A DNA stretch of 64,000 nucleotides from Thermococcus litoralis DSM 5473 (GCF_000246985.2 NC_022084.1:1530156-1594155), one strand, 5' to 3'. Shown: positions 18,882 through 26,499, counted from the stretch's first letter. The notes: generated by a model not told the origin, from the sequence alone. Numbers and translations are program-made.

Positions 18882-19713
18882 TTCACTTTTGATTCTGCTG
18901 ACCATAAAGGTTCCAATGGTTATGAGCACAAACCCTACTAGGTGATATACTGTGAATTCTTCCCCAAGGAGGATTGCAACCCCTATTGCTACTGCGGGAG
19001 CGGGTGTTATTATTGCCGTCGCCTTTGAGAGGTTTATCCGCTTTATTGCGAGGTACCATATCACTTGTCCAAATGAGAGTATTATGCCCTCTGCTACAGC
19101 AAGCTTTGAAAACTCAAGTCCAGAAGAGAGAGCAAGCAAAAAGAGCAAGATTCCTCCAAAGGTGTTTCTAAATGCCGCTATAAGGAATGGATTGTAAGGG
19201 AGTTTCTTTGCTATCACATGCCCGCTCTGCCAGAAAAGGGGGACTAACAGGAGGAGCAAATCTCCCCCTTCTTGGTATTAATGCCTTTCCCTGTGTTATC
19301 ACCAAAAACAAGCCAATAATGATTGAAAATGACCAGAAGACCTGGTGTTTAGTTATTTTTTCCCTTAGGAAAACATATGCAAGAACAAACGAGAAAAGGA
19401 CTTCTGCCCTAGTTATAAGAGAGGCATTTATCGCTGTGCTTAATCGAGCCCCATAAGAATAAGCGATATAGGCTAAGGCAGTTCCAAACATCCCTACCAA
19501 AAATGCTCTTGGAATATACTGTGGATTTTCTTTTGCTTCTCTCCAGCTGGACGTAAGTAAAACGATTGGCCAAAGGAGTAAAGAAGCTATGAGGGCAGAA
19601 AATGCTGCAAAGCTTAGCGGATTGGTGGGGTTTGCCTTGATTACCACGGGTTCTATTCCATAGAGAAACATGCCAAGAAGGGCCAAAAGAGTCCCTTCAC
19701 TCTCTTTGTTCAT
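18867..19713 (-). pseudogene. EamA/DMT family transporter with a single-base frameshift
   Basis: Two overlapping frames together encode a normal ten-helix drug/metabolite transporter of about 281 residues. The first half starts at ATG 19713 (MNKESEGTLLALLGMFLYG) after GGGTGGGTGGG. The second half reads DLLLLLVPLFWQSGHVIAKK onward to 18867. The frames switch at a run of five G (plus-strand C at 19264-19268); with four G the protein is continuous. As given, the first frame ends in an unrelated tail. This is a sequencing error or a recent pseudogene. It overlaps the PqqD-like gene and may belong with it. Confidence 0.75.
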
Positions 19714-20035
19714 CCCACCCACCCAAGAGAATGAGATTTCTCTTGTATAGCTCAAGGATAAAGGTCACAAGTCTTTCATATAGCGGTTCAGCATTTTCTC
19801 CAAATTTCTCCCTCACTTTTTTCCCTATTTGTTCTACTGTCCTTGTGCCATCGCAAAGCTCCCATACAAAAACCCCTATTTCATCGAGTTCTATTCGCCT
19901 GTAGTCACCATGGAGCTTCCTTGCGAGAAAATCCAGTGTGGATGTCATAGGGATTAGAAGATAATACTTCCCATCGATCTTTCTTAATTCGATTTCTTCA
20001 TTTCTCTTGGGGATAAGCTTGAGATAGTTCTCCAT
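19697..20035 (-). CDS. PqqD family protein
   Basis: A 112-residue protein with the PqqD winged-helix fold. It has the strand-rich start KLIPKRNEEIELRKIDGKYYLL, the LDEIGVFVWELCDGTRTVEQIGKKV core (about 64-88; usual form N-x-x-G-x-x-i-w-x-l-DG-x-r-Tv-x-ei), and a final helix of LYERLVTFILELYKRNLI type. Such proteins bind leader peptides of RiPP precursors or act as RRE-like adaptors. No radical SAM gene adjoins this copy; its neighbour is the EamA transporter. ATG 20035 follows GGTGAA. Confidence 0.8.
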   Translation of the reverse strand: MENYLKLIPKRNEEIELRKIDGKYYLLIPMTSTLDFLARKLHGDYRRIELDEIGVFVWELCDGTRTVEQIGKKVREKFGENAEPLYERLVTFILELYKRNLILLGGWDEQRE

Positions 20036-20082
20036 AGCTTTATTCACCAACGGAGATGAGAAGAGGATGTTTATAAGGGTGT

Positions 20083-20170
20083 TGGCGCCGGGGCAGGGAT
20101 TTGAACCCTGGCGGGCTTAACGCCCACGGACTCTCCAGGCCCGCGCCTTCCCAGGCTAGGCTACCCCGGC
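20083..20170 (-). tRNA. tRNA-Ser (anticodon GGA)
   Basis: Read on the minus strand, the acceptor GCCGGGG pairs with CCCCGGC. There is a D arm with GCCTAGCC, an anticodon stem CGGGC/GTCCG around loop CTGGAGA (anticodon GGA), a long variable arm GGGC-GTTAA-GCCC, and a T arm CAGGG-TTCAAAT-CCCTG. The discriminator is G, and CCA is encoded. The long variable arm marks a class II tRNA and the anticodon gives serine. It lies just downstream of rpsJ. Confidence 0.96.
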
Positions 20171-20187
20171 GCTAAAAATAATGAGAA

Positions 20188-20496
20188 TCATGAGATGAGC
20201 TCAATCTCGATTGTCACGTCTTCAGGAACACGAATCCTCATGATCTGCCTCATAGCTCTCTCATCAGCTTCAATGTCTATGAGTCTCTTGTGAACTCTAA
20301 GTTCAAATCTATCAAAAGTTGCGCTTCCTTCCCCATCAGGGCTCTTTCTTGTGGTTATCCTTATCCTTTTGGTTGGGAGTGGGATAGGCCCGCTCATTCT
20401 AACTCCTGTCCTCTCTGCAATCTGCTTGATTTGATCTGTAACCTCATTAAGAGCACTTATGTTTGTGCTCGCAAGCTTAATTCTTGCTTTTTGCAT
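20188..20496 (-). CDS. rpsJ: 30S ribosomal protein S10 (uS10)
   Basis: A 102-residue ribosomal protein starting [18 protein letters not shown], with the signature [15 protein letters not shown] (about 31-45) and [10 protein letters not shown] chose ATG 20496 with GAGGTGG upstream; the longer GTG form (20505) places the start in the ribosome binding site. It follows EF-1A on the same strand, the conserved archaeal str arrangement. Confidence 0.97.
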   Translation of the reverse strand: MQKARIKLASTNISALNEVTDQIKQIAERTGVRMSGPIPLPTKRIRITTRKSPDGEGSATFDRFELRVHKRLIDIEADERAMRQIMRIRVPEDVTIEIELIS

Positions 20497-20563
20497 TTTT
20501 GCCACCTCTCTAAGTTCTAATGGGAAAAGTAATAATTTTAAAGGAAAAGGCTAGAGAAGGGCT

Positions 20564-21850
20564 TCACTCGCCCTTCTGGATGGATATAACCATACCGGCA
20601 GCGACTGTTTGACCCATGTCTCTGATAGCGAATCTACCGAGCTGTGGTATCTCCTTAACTGGCTCGATGACCATTGGCTTGGTTGGTCTGAGGATCACGA
20701 TAGCTGAGTCACCGGTTTTGATGAATTGTGGGTTCTCCTCAACGATGTTACCGGTTCTTGGGTCGAGCTTAGCTAAGAGTTGCTCGAATCTAACTGCGAC
20801 CTGGGTTGTGTGAGCGTGGAGAACTGGTGTGTAACCGATTGTAATGGCTGTTGGGTGGTTGAGGACGATAATTTGGGCCTTGAATGTGTCCTTTGGTCTG
20901 ACAACTGTTGGTGGGTTGGTTGTGTGTCCAGCGACGTCACCTCTCTTTATGTCGTTCTTACCGACACCTCTGACGTTGAAACCAATGTTGTCACCTGGAA
21001 GAGCCTCTTCAAGTGGCTCGTGGTGCATTTCAATGCTCTTGACTTCACCTTGTATGGGCTTGTGGAAGATTGTTGATGCTGGCTCGAAGATGACTACATC
21101 TCCAACCCTAAGTCTTCCGGTTTCAACTCTACCGACTGGGACTGTACCGACACCCTTAATTGAGTAGACGTCTTGGATTGGGATTCTAAGTGGCTTGTCA
21201 ACTGGCTTCTCTGGCTCTGGGATTTGGTCAAGGGCCTCGATGAGTGTTGGGCCGTTGTACCAGGGCATCTTGTCGCTCTTCTTCACTACGTTGTCTCCTT
21301 CCCAAGCGCTGATTGGGATGACTGGGAAGTTCTTGTAACCGAGCATTTGCAAGAGCTTTGTAACCTGTGTTGCAACCTCTTTGAACCTCTTCTCGTCGTA
21401 GTTGACCATGTCCATCTTGTTAATCGCAACGATTATGTGGTTGATACCGAGTGTTCTTGCAAGGAATGCGTGCTCCTTTGTCTGTGGCATTACACCGTCT
21501 GTGGCTGCAACGACGAGAACTGCAGCGTCAGCCTGTGAAGCACCGGTAATCATGTTCTTAACGAAGTCTCTGTGACCTGGGGCGTCGATAATGGTGATGT
21601 ACCTATGTGGGGTCTCGAACTTGGTGTGAGCAACGTCGATTGTAATACCTCTTTCTCTCTCTTCCTTGAGTCTGTCCATAACCCAAGCGAACTTGAATGA
21701 CTTACCCTTTTCACCCATTTCCTCGAACTTCTTGATGATCTGCTCTGGAATGTTGGCTGTGTCGAAGAGCAATCTACCGATTGTTGTACTCTTTCCGTGG
21801 TCTACGTGTCCGATAAACACTATATTAACGTGTGGCTTCTCCTTTGCCAT
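20564..21850 (-). CDS. tuf: Translation elongation factor EF-1A
   Basis: The 428-residue GTPase delivers aminoacyl-tRNA to the ribosome. G1 is GHVDHGKST (about 14-22), followed by the GITIDVAH switch I (about 68-75), DAPGH (G3, about 91-95), NKMD (G4, about 147-150) and a G5 in ISAWEGDN. Two beta-barrel domains follow and end [20 protein letters not shown]. Strong codon bias makes several long false frames on the opposite strand. It leads the EF-1A, S10, tRNA-Ser unit. Confidence 0.98.
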   Translation of the reverse strand: MAKEKPHVNIVFIGHVDHGKSTTIGRLLFDTANIPEQIIKKFEEMGEKGKSFKFAWVMDRLKEERERGITIDVAHTKFETPHRYITIIDAPGHRDFVKNMITGASQADAAVLVVAATDGVMPQTKEHAFLARTLGINHIIVAINKMDMVNYDEKRFKEVATQVTKLLQMLGYKNFPVIPISAWEGDNVVKKSDKMPWYNGPTLIEALDQIPEPEKPVDKPLRIPIQDVYSIKGVGTVPVGRVETGRLRVGDVVIFEPASTIFHKPIQGEVKSIEMHHEPLEEALPGDNIGFNVRGVGKNDIKRGDVAGHTTNPPTVVRPKDTFKAQIIVLNHPTAITIGYTPVLHAHTTQVAVRFEQLLAKLDPRTGNIVEENPQFIKTGDSAIVILRPTKPMVIEPVKEIPQLGRFAIRDMGQTVAAGMVISIQKGE

Positions 21851-21894
21851 CTTAACACACCTCCAAAGTTATGCCTAAGTCTATTCATCAAAGT

Positions 21895-21915
21895 GGGTTT
21901 TTAAAGCTTTCTCTA
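21895..21915 (-). promoter_or_regulatory. TATA box of the EF-1A operon
   Basis: On the minus strand GAGAAAGCTTTAAAAACC at about 21898-21915 has the form BRE plus TATA. It lies about 50-60 nt upstream of the EF-1A ATG, whose ribosome binding site GGAGGTG is at about 21858. Confidence 0.55.
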
Positions 21916-21922
21916 AACCTCA

Positions 21923-21961
21923 GCTCTCTCACGCGGGAAACCCGCATTCTTTTGAGAGAGC
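21923..21961. repeat. Large nested hairpin upstream of the EF-1A promoter
   Basis: GCTCTCTCA (21923-21931) pairs with TGAGAGAGC (21953-21961). Inside it GCGGG (21933-21937) pairs with CCCGC (21941-21945) around AAA. The structure lies upstream of the EF-1A TATA box and outside its transcript. It may be a protein-binding site, a terminator facing the other way, or a small structured RNA. Confidence 0.5.
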
Positions 21962-22024
21962 CTCATGAGTTCATGGTGGGATAAAAATTAGGGTTTAAAA
22001 AATTAACTAAAATTATACGGCTCG

Positions 22025-22039
22025 CTGTTAGAATAAGCT
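22025..22039 (+). repeat. Left member of an imperfect 15-bp repeat flanking the RiPP cluster
   Basis: CTGTTAGAATAAGCT here differs at only two positions from CTGTTAAGATAAGCT at 25386-25400, upstream of the cluster. The pair brackets the RiPP genes in the same orientation. Confidence 0.35.
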
Positions 22040-22121
22040 AACGAATAATATCAGAAACTTTATCCTAACAGTATTTGATGGGAACTAGGGTTCATTTACA
22101 TAAGCTCTCAATACCCAAAAG

Positions 22122-22700
22122 TTACTTTAATATTTCCACCAAAAACGCAATCTTATCATTGAAAAACGTATGAATGTTATGAGTCAAAAGTAACTTTAAT
22201 AAGCTTATGGAGCATGTTTTAAGATTGGATGGATCTAATATTATGACTTCGTTCTCTAAGCATATCTCCTTTTTTTCTAAAAATACTCCACATACAGCAT
22301 GTGAAGCCTCAAAAACACTTTCTCCTTTGTGAAGAAGCAAAAATACATATACTTCCCGTTCTGAGAATCCCAGTCCCCTCAATATAGAAGCCTCAAGAAT
22401 AGAAATTTGAAGACAATTCCCGCATCTTTGGCCTATGGTATTTAGAGGATGCAACTCATTATTATCTTTAATTGTTATAGTTGGGATGTAGCATATTTCT
22501 TTCAGTAGGTCTCTATGTAGCTTTTGAAGTCCTTTTTTATCATTCAACTTAATATTAGCAACCAGACGATTTGCAATATCGGGTATAATATACTTTGAAA
22601 TCGCCAATGGAGGAACTTTGTAAAGTATTATTCTTTGACCATTATTGCAAAGAATAACCCTACAAACGTCATCATGGAAACCGCTAATATAGTCAACCAT
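22122..22700 (-). CDS. Transglutaminase-like cysteine peptidase, putative RiPP leader peptidase
   Basis: A 192-residue protein with the layout of transglutaminase/papain-like peptidases: QRCGNCLQISILEASILRGLG (residues about 91-111, catalytic Cys96 likely), a His in EASHAVCGVF (His134) and an Asp in VIILDPSN (Asp156). This Cys-His-Asp spacing matches the Transglut_core fold also used by lasso-peptide B2 leader peptidases. I chose ATG 22700 because GGAGGGTGG lies just upstream. This start is inside the MFS gene, giving an unusual 73-nt overlap. Its position as last gene of the operon suggests that it cleaves the leader of the modified peptide; this is inference. Confidence 0.65.
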   Translation of the reverse strand: MVDYISGFHDDVCRVILCNNGQRIILYKVPPLAISKYIIPDIANRLVANIKLNDKKGLQKLHRDLLKEICYIPTITIKDNNELHPLNTIGQRCGNCLQISILEASILRGLGFSEREVYVFLLLHKGESVFEASHAVCGVFLEKKEICLENEVIILDPSNLKTCSISLLKLLLTHNIHTFFNDKIAFLVEILK

Positions 22701-23803
22701 GGATCCACCCTCCACAGCGCTCCCCATATTACGGGAGCAAAAATCCCAATTAAGCCGGGCAGAGTATTTAATGTGCCATAGGCAGTTGCTAAATACTCTT
22801 TTTGATGTTTGGAAGTATAAACGCTATATGCAATGTTTGAGAGAGCCTCTCCAAAGAGCCCACTTAAAGCCAAGAATATGAGAGAATACGTGGGTGCATA
22901 TTTGCTTAGGAGAGCAAACAGAGTCATCGTTATGCTATCCCCGAGGATATCTACAATAAAGGTCTTTTTGGGGCTGAGATAGTCCACCATAAAGCCCGCT
23001 ACGAAGTACGCTACCAATACGAAAAATCTCGAAGCAGAGAAAACATTTACAATTACATCTGAATCGAGTTTCATCCAAGAGTCCAAGTAGGGATAAAGGA
23101 AAGTGTTGAAACACGAGCTGATAAATGCAGACAGACAGAAAAGGAGTGCTAACGGTGCGAGAGGGGTGTTTAACAGTTTTCTGAAGTCAGAATTTTTGAT
23201 GCTACTTATAATGTTCTTCTTTATCTCTGATGTAACTCCATTTAATGGACGCTTTTTAGGAAGAGTTTCCACGAGCATCAATCGAAAGAGAGATAAAATA
23301 AATAACATCACTAACACGACGTACAAAACATATACAAAACCCAGCTTTTTAATTATCCAGTTCGTTAACATTGGACCAATAATCCATGCAACTGTGCTGG
23401 AGACATGAACCAATGAGAATACCCTACCCCGAATTTTTTCTTCTGTAGATTCAGCTATAAGTGCTGTAGTACCCGGACTAAAAAAGATTCCTATTGAGTG
23501 GAAGAGTATTAATGAAAGCATGATGGCGAGGGGATTTTTCATTAAAAGCAGTCCAAGAGTTGGTATCATGCTAAAAACAGACAACACTGCCATGGGTTTT
23601 CTCCCGAGACTATCGGCTATTAGTCCTCCAGAAAAGGAAAAGATTAAAGATAGGGCACCTGCTATAGACATTGAGAGTGCTAATTCAGAACTTCCCGCTT
23701 GATTGTTAACTAGTATAGGTAGGTATATGAAGAAATATGCTCTCACCATATTGATAGGAAAACCTGTTATTAGAATTATTAAGGGATTGTATTTGGGTTT
23801 CAT
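22628..23803 (-). CDS. Major facilitator superfamily transporter, probable peptide exporter
   Basis: A 391-residue protein with about twelve membrane segments. The MFS loop between helices 2 and 3 reads GGLIADSLGRKPM (about residues 59-71), and a related loop AGFMVDYLSPKKT occurs at the start of the second half (about 272-284). It lies 4 nt after the radical SAM gene, in the same operon as the precursor peptide. It most likely exports the mature product and may give immunity. Sugar or drug transport cannot be excluded from sequence alone. Confidence 0.82.
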   Translation of the reverse strand: MKPKYNPLIILITGFPINMVRAYFFIYLPILVNNQAGSSELALSMSIAGALSLIFSFSGGLIADSLGRKPMAVLSVFSMIPTLGLLLMKNPLAIMLSLILFHSIGIFFSPGTTALIAESTEEKIRGRVFSLVHVSSTVAWIIGPMLTNWIIKKLGFVYVLYVVLVMLFILSLFRLMLVETLPKKRPLNGVTSEIKKNIISSIKNSDFRKLLNTPLAPLALLFCLSAFISSCFNTFLYPYLDSWMKLDSDVIVNVFSASRFFVLVAYFVAGFMVDYLSPKKTFIVDILGDSITMTLFALLSKYAPTYSLIFLALSGLFGEALSNIAYSVYTSKHQKEYLATAYGTLNTLPGLIGIFAPVIWGALWRVDPWLTILAVSMMTFVGLFFAIMVKE

Positions 23804-23807
23804 TTCA

Positions 23808-24875
23808 TCACCGTAACACTGAAGGATCTATAAATTCATGAGGAAACACTCCTTCCTCGAACAACTTTTGACATACTGGAAAGGACGCAGTAAATGATTT
23901 GTACTCTTCATATGCAAATGCCGGACAAATATTTGCACAGTAGCTCCTTAGAATACATCCGCTGCAAATTCCTTGAAATTCATCAGGTTTTACTCTACGA
24001 AGCTCTCCTAAAAAACCTCTGCCACTATACCATATGTCTCTTAGGCTCTCTTCTTTTATATTTCCTATCACAGTCTCTGGGTATTCAATTCCTATGCCAC
24101 ATAACGACACTCCTCCATCGGGTAAAATCCCAAGCATTTTTGTATAGTTGCATGCCATCCTTGAAATGTTTAGGTATCTCCTTCCGTATTTTGCGAGCAG
24201 ATAATGAGGTACCATAGACCATATTTTGCCAGGATATTTATCATATAGCTGGATTAAATACTCTATGAGTGTTTGGTATTGGGAGACAGACAGGGAAATA
24301 TTATTATGCCTAGCTCGGCCTATTGGGAGTATTGGATTAAATTTCACTGCCTTTGCTCCTAAACTCATAATTAAATCCGTTATCTCAAAAATGGAGTGTA
24401 AGTTGCGATTGAATACAGAAACTACAACAACTGGGGGTATACCTAGATCTCTAAGTTTTGGTATTACATCTAAAACCCTTCTGTATACTCTCTTCCCATG
24501 CCTGAACGCATTAAATTCAACTTCTGAGGGAAAATCTAAACTTAAACTTATGTCGATCTCATATTTTGCGAGCTCTTTTAATAGGGGTGGAGTAATTAGG
24601 GTTCCATTGGTTTCCAGCACTGTTTTAACCTTGCTGTTGTTTGCGACTTTTATAAGGGTTATTGCTAGATCACTTCGCAAAAGAGGTTCTCCTCCAGATA
24701 TAAAAAGTGTATCAAGACCTAAGTCCAAGGCCTCATTAAAAGCATTAAGAAAATATTTGTCTTCCAGTTCGACCATAGGATATGTTCTACTAGCATTTAT
24801 CCAACAGTGCTCACATTGTAGGTTGCATGAACGTGTTAAATATACATGCAATATCTCTAGGGGTGGAGCATTCAT
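23808..24875 (-). CDS. Radical SAM/SPASM peptide-modifying enzyme
   Basis: The 355-residue enzyme has the radical SAM cluster motif Cys17-x3-Cys21-x2-Cys24 (SCNLQCEHC), a GGEPLL motif and a TIM-barrel core. A C-terminal SPASM domain has seven cysteines (242, 259, 304, 307, 313, 317, 335) that would bind auxiliary Fe-S clusters. Relatives install thioether or C-C crosslinks in ribosomal peptides (sactipeptides, ranthipeptides, PQQ, mycofactocin). ATG 24875 overlaps the PqqD stop (ATGA). With the Cys-rich precursor upstream, the likely reaction is thioether crosslinking of its cysteines; the exact chemistry is not readable from sequence. Confidence 0.88.
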   Translation of the reverse strand: MNAPPLEILHVYLTRSCNLQCEHCWINASRTYPMVELEDKYFLNAFNEALDLGLDTLFISGGEPLLRSDLAITLIKVANNSKVKTVLETNGTLITPPLLKELAKYEIDISLSLDFPSEVEFNAFRHGKRVYRRVLDVIPKLRDLGIPPVVVVSVFNRNLHSIFEITDLIMSLGAKAVKFNPILPIGRARHNNISLSVSQYQTLIEYLIQLYDKYPGKIWSMVPHYLLAKYGRRYLNISRMACNYTKMLGILPDGGVSLCGIGIEYPETVIGNIKEESLRDIWYSGRGFLGELRRVKPDEFQGICSGCILRSYCANICPAFAYEEYKSFTASFPVCQKLFEEGVFPHEFIDPSVLR

Positions 24876-25180
24876 TCACATGCCTCCTTATCGTTTTGGA
24901 GAAGGCCTAACTTTGACAAATGTTTAATAAACTCTAAAATGTCTTTGGTTATTATTTCAATGTCAATTTCTTCGTCTATGTCTTTCTTTACGTAATTTGC
25001 AATCTCTTTTATAGTTAAAGAGCCATTACTGTACTTTAGGACTAACTCCCCCATTTTATTAACCGTAAATATCCTTCCTGTAGAGTAATCATAGCATAAT
25101 GCATAATCTGAATAAGAAATTATATGGAGTGGTTTTATTTTGGGCTTATAAAAAGGAGAAAATAGAAGAGACTCTTCCAC
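24872..25180 (-). CDS. PqqD-like RiPP recognition element protein
   Basis: A 102-residue protein with the PqqD fold: an N-terminal strand region, the core YDYSTGRIFTVNKMGELVLK and YSNGSLTIKEIANYV (about 30-64; compare N-x-x-g-x-x-v-l-k-y-x-dG-x-x-Ti-x-ei), then a helix ILEFIKHLSKLGLL. It begins with GTG at 25180, seven nt after GGAGGT (25187-25192). It sits between the precursor peptide and the radical SAM enzyme and probably binds the precursor's leader and presents it to the enzyme. Confidence 0.78.
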   Translation of the reverse strand: MEESLLFSPFYKPKIKPLHIISYSDYALCYDYSTGRIFTVNKMGELVLKYSNGSLTIKEIANYVKKDIDEEIDIEIITKDILEFIKHLSKLGLLQNDKEACE

Positions 25181-25207
25181 AGTTCATACCTCCGCTACTG
25201 CTTTACT

Positions 25208-25300
25208 TCACGTAACGCTAGGTCCGTTACAACAACCCCCTCCGGAACATGCCCTAACAATTTTGGTAAGTTCTTCTATTTTCGGCTTTTCATACTTCAT
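25208..25300 (-). CDS. RiPP precursor peptide, 30 residues
   Basis: A short ORF missed by size cut-offs. It has a leader-like MKYEKPKIEELTKIVRA followed by a core-like CSGGGCCNGPSVT with three cysteines and five glycines. The ATG at 25300 is preceded by an excellent GGAGGTGG, better than most genes in the window. The KPKIEEL element is of the kind bound by PqqD-like domains. It is the first gene of an operon with PqqD, radical SAM/SPASM, MFS and transglutaminase-like peptidase genes. Product structure, activity and cleavage site are unknown; cleavage just before the first Cys or after Arg-Ala is plausible. Confidence 0.8.
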   Translation of the reverse strand: MKYEKPKIEELTKIVRACSGGGCCNGPSVT

Positions 25301-25334
25301 CTAACCACCTCCGTTAGTTTTATAATTATTCTAT

Positions 25335-25381
25335 ATTATTATATTTATTTTTTTTGTTAACTTTTAGTTGTTAACTTTTAG
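25335..25381 (-). promoter_or_regulatory. RiPP operon promoter with tandem 14-bp repeat
   Basis: The 14-mer TTGTTAACTTTTAG occurs twice in perfect tandem (25354-25367 and 25368-25381). On the minus strand it lies directly upstream of an AT-rich stretch (AAATAAATATAATAAT, about 25338-25353) that can serve as TATA box, with the predicted start some 10-15 nt before the precursor's ribosome binding site. The repeat is well placed for an activator or repressor. Confidence 0.55.
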
Positions 25382-25385
25382 AATA

Positions 25386-25400
25386 CTGTTAAGATAAGCT
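25386..25400 (+). repeat. Right member of an imperfect 15-bp repeat flanking the RiPP cluster
   Basis: CTGTTAAGATAAGCT is a 13/15 match to 22025-22039 in the same orientation. It could mark duplicated target sequence or a shared regulatory element. Confidence 0.35.
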
Positions 25401-25528
25401 GATGGGCAATACTAGAAGTCTTGCTTAATATTCTAAACAGTGAATTCTTAGGCATCAAAGGTAAATTTCCGAACGAATAGTGTCTATTGGGATTACTACA
25501 CAAAATTCACGAAGCCTAGAATTCAAAG

Positions 25529-25643
25529 TTATTTTCTAACCTCAAACCAGCCCTCTCCTCTTAGCGTTTTTTCTTTCCAGCAGGGAAGTGTTATCTTTGA
25601 GTATTCCAAATTTGGATCGTATACAACTACAACTTTATATACT
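25529..25643 (-). pseudogene. Short coding remnant without a start
   Basis: A minus-strand frame reads VYKVVVVYDPNLEYSK, then ITLPCWKEKTLRGEGWFEVRK, and stops at 25529-25531. It has no start codon and no ribosome binding site. Its end (W-K-E-K-x-L-RGEGWFE) vaguely recalls WERYLGRGLWFES in the neighbouring decayed gene, so it may be a fragment of a related gene. Confidence 0.3.
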
Positions 25644-25664
25644 TAAAATTTTTTAGACTCCAAA

Positions 25665-26499
25665 TTAGAGCAGTGAATAGACTTTGTACGCCCTAATCTG
25701 TCCTGTATAGAAATCTTTCACGTATACCGTTTTGTTTACCACTACTACCTCTCCTGGGGTGTAATTTAACCTCTTGCATGCAAGCTTTATTAAATTCTTA
25801 GCATAAACGCACAGTCCTCTTTTTTCATCCCCCTGGGGGATTCACGAAGGAATACACCACCGCAACATACTTTTCTCCAACTCCAACTCTAACAAGCATT
25901 CTTAAATTTTCCCCTTTCCAAGGTTTTGCAGTTCTAATGCCTTTTTCGAGTTTGTGCTCCTTTAATAGATAGACATACCCCTCGGTAGTAGCAACATAGC
26001 TTAAATCTCCTTTATCCTTAACGTCTGTTATTGATCCGGTTTTTGGGCAGAAATATTTGAAATTTCCATTTCTACTTCAATCCAATAGACACACCCATCT
26101 CCAAGTATAATTTTCCCTTCATGATAAGACTCAAACCAGAGTCCTCTCCCAAGGTATCTCTCCCACTTTTTGTTCAATGCATTATCAAGAAAGACCATGT
26201 CGGTGCTGGAGCGTGAGGGTCCCGGGATATCCAGCTATTAGGAGGACCCCCTCAGGAAAGCAGAAGTATTCACCAAAGAACCCCTTAAGCGTGTATGTCT
26301 TCCCATCCACAGTAAAATTTACATAATTTTCCAGCCCGTTTCTCACTTCTTTAACCTCAATTTTCGCTGGACATTTCTCTAAATTTTCCTCTCCAAATTT
26401 GGGCATATTCTCGACTCTTGTTTCAATAGCCCTTGAGAAAAATACTGCATAGATTAGAAGAACAAGAACTGCTCCAAGGAGATACTTTTGAAACCGCAT
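25665..26499 (-). pseudogene. Decayed gene for a membrane-anchored protein (several frameshifts)
   Basis: The start is intact: ATG 26499 after GGGGGCCTGAG encodes MRFQKYLLGAVLVLLIYAVF, a membrane anchor, and a soluble region with FTVDGKTYTLKGFFGEYFC. Coding then continues only by changing frame near 26215-26230, again near 26060-26075, and again at a G-run near 25828-25842, and ends at TAA 25665-25667. Recognisable pieces are DMVFLDNALNKKWERYLGRG, FKYFCPKTGSITDVKDKGDL, and GLCVYAKNLIKLACKRLNYT. About 278 codons in all. The family is not recognised. Three frame changes favour true decay over sequencing error. Confidence 0.6.

Noticed and set aside
20780-21538. Long plus-strand frames opposite EF-1A
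   Set aside because: They are antisense shadows caused by the strong codon bias of EF-1A, with Trp/Val/Cys-rich nonsense composition and no ribosome binding sites.
25401-25480. A second possible precursor peptide, MPKNSLFRILSKTSSIAH and onward, on the minus strand
   Set aside because: It has no ribosome binding site, no Cys or Gly core and lies upstream of the operon promoter.
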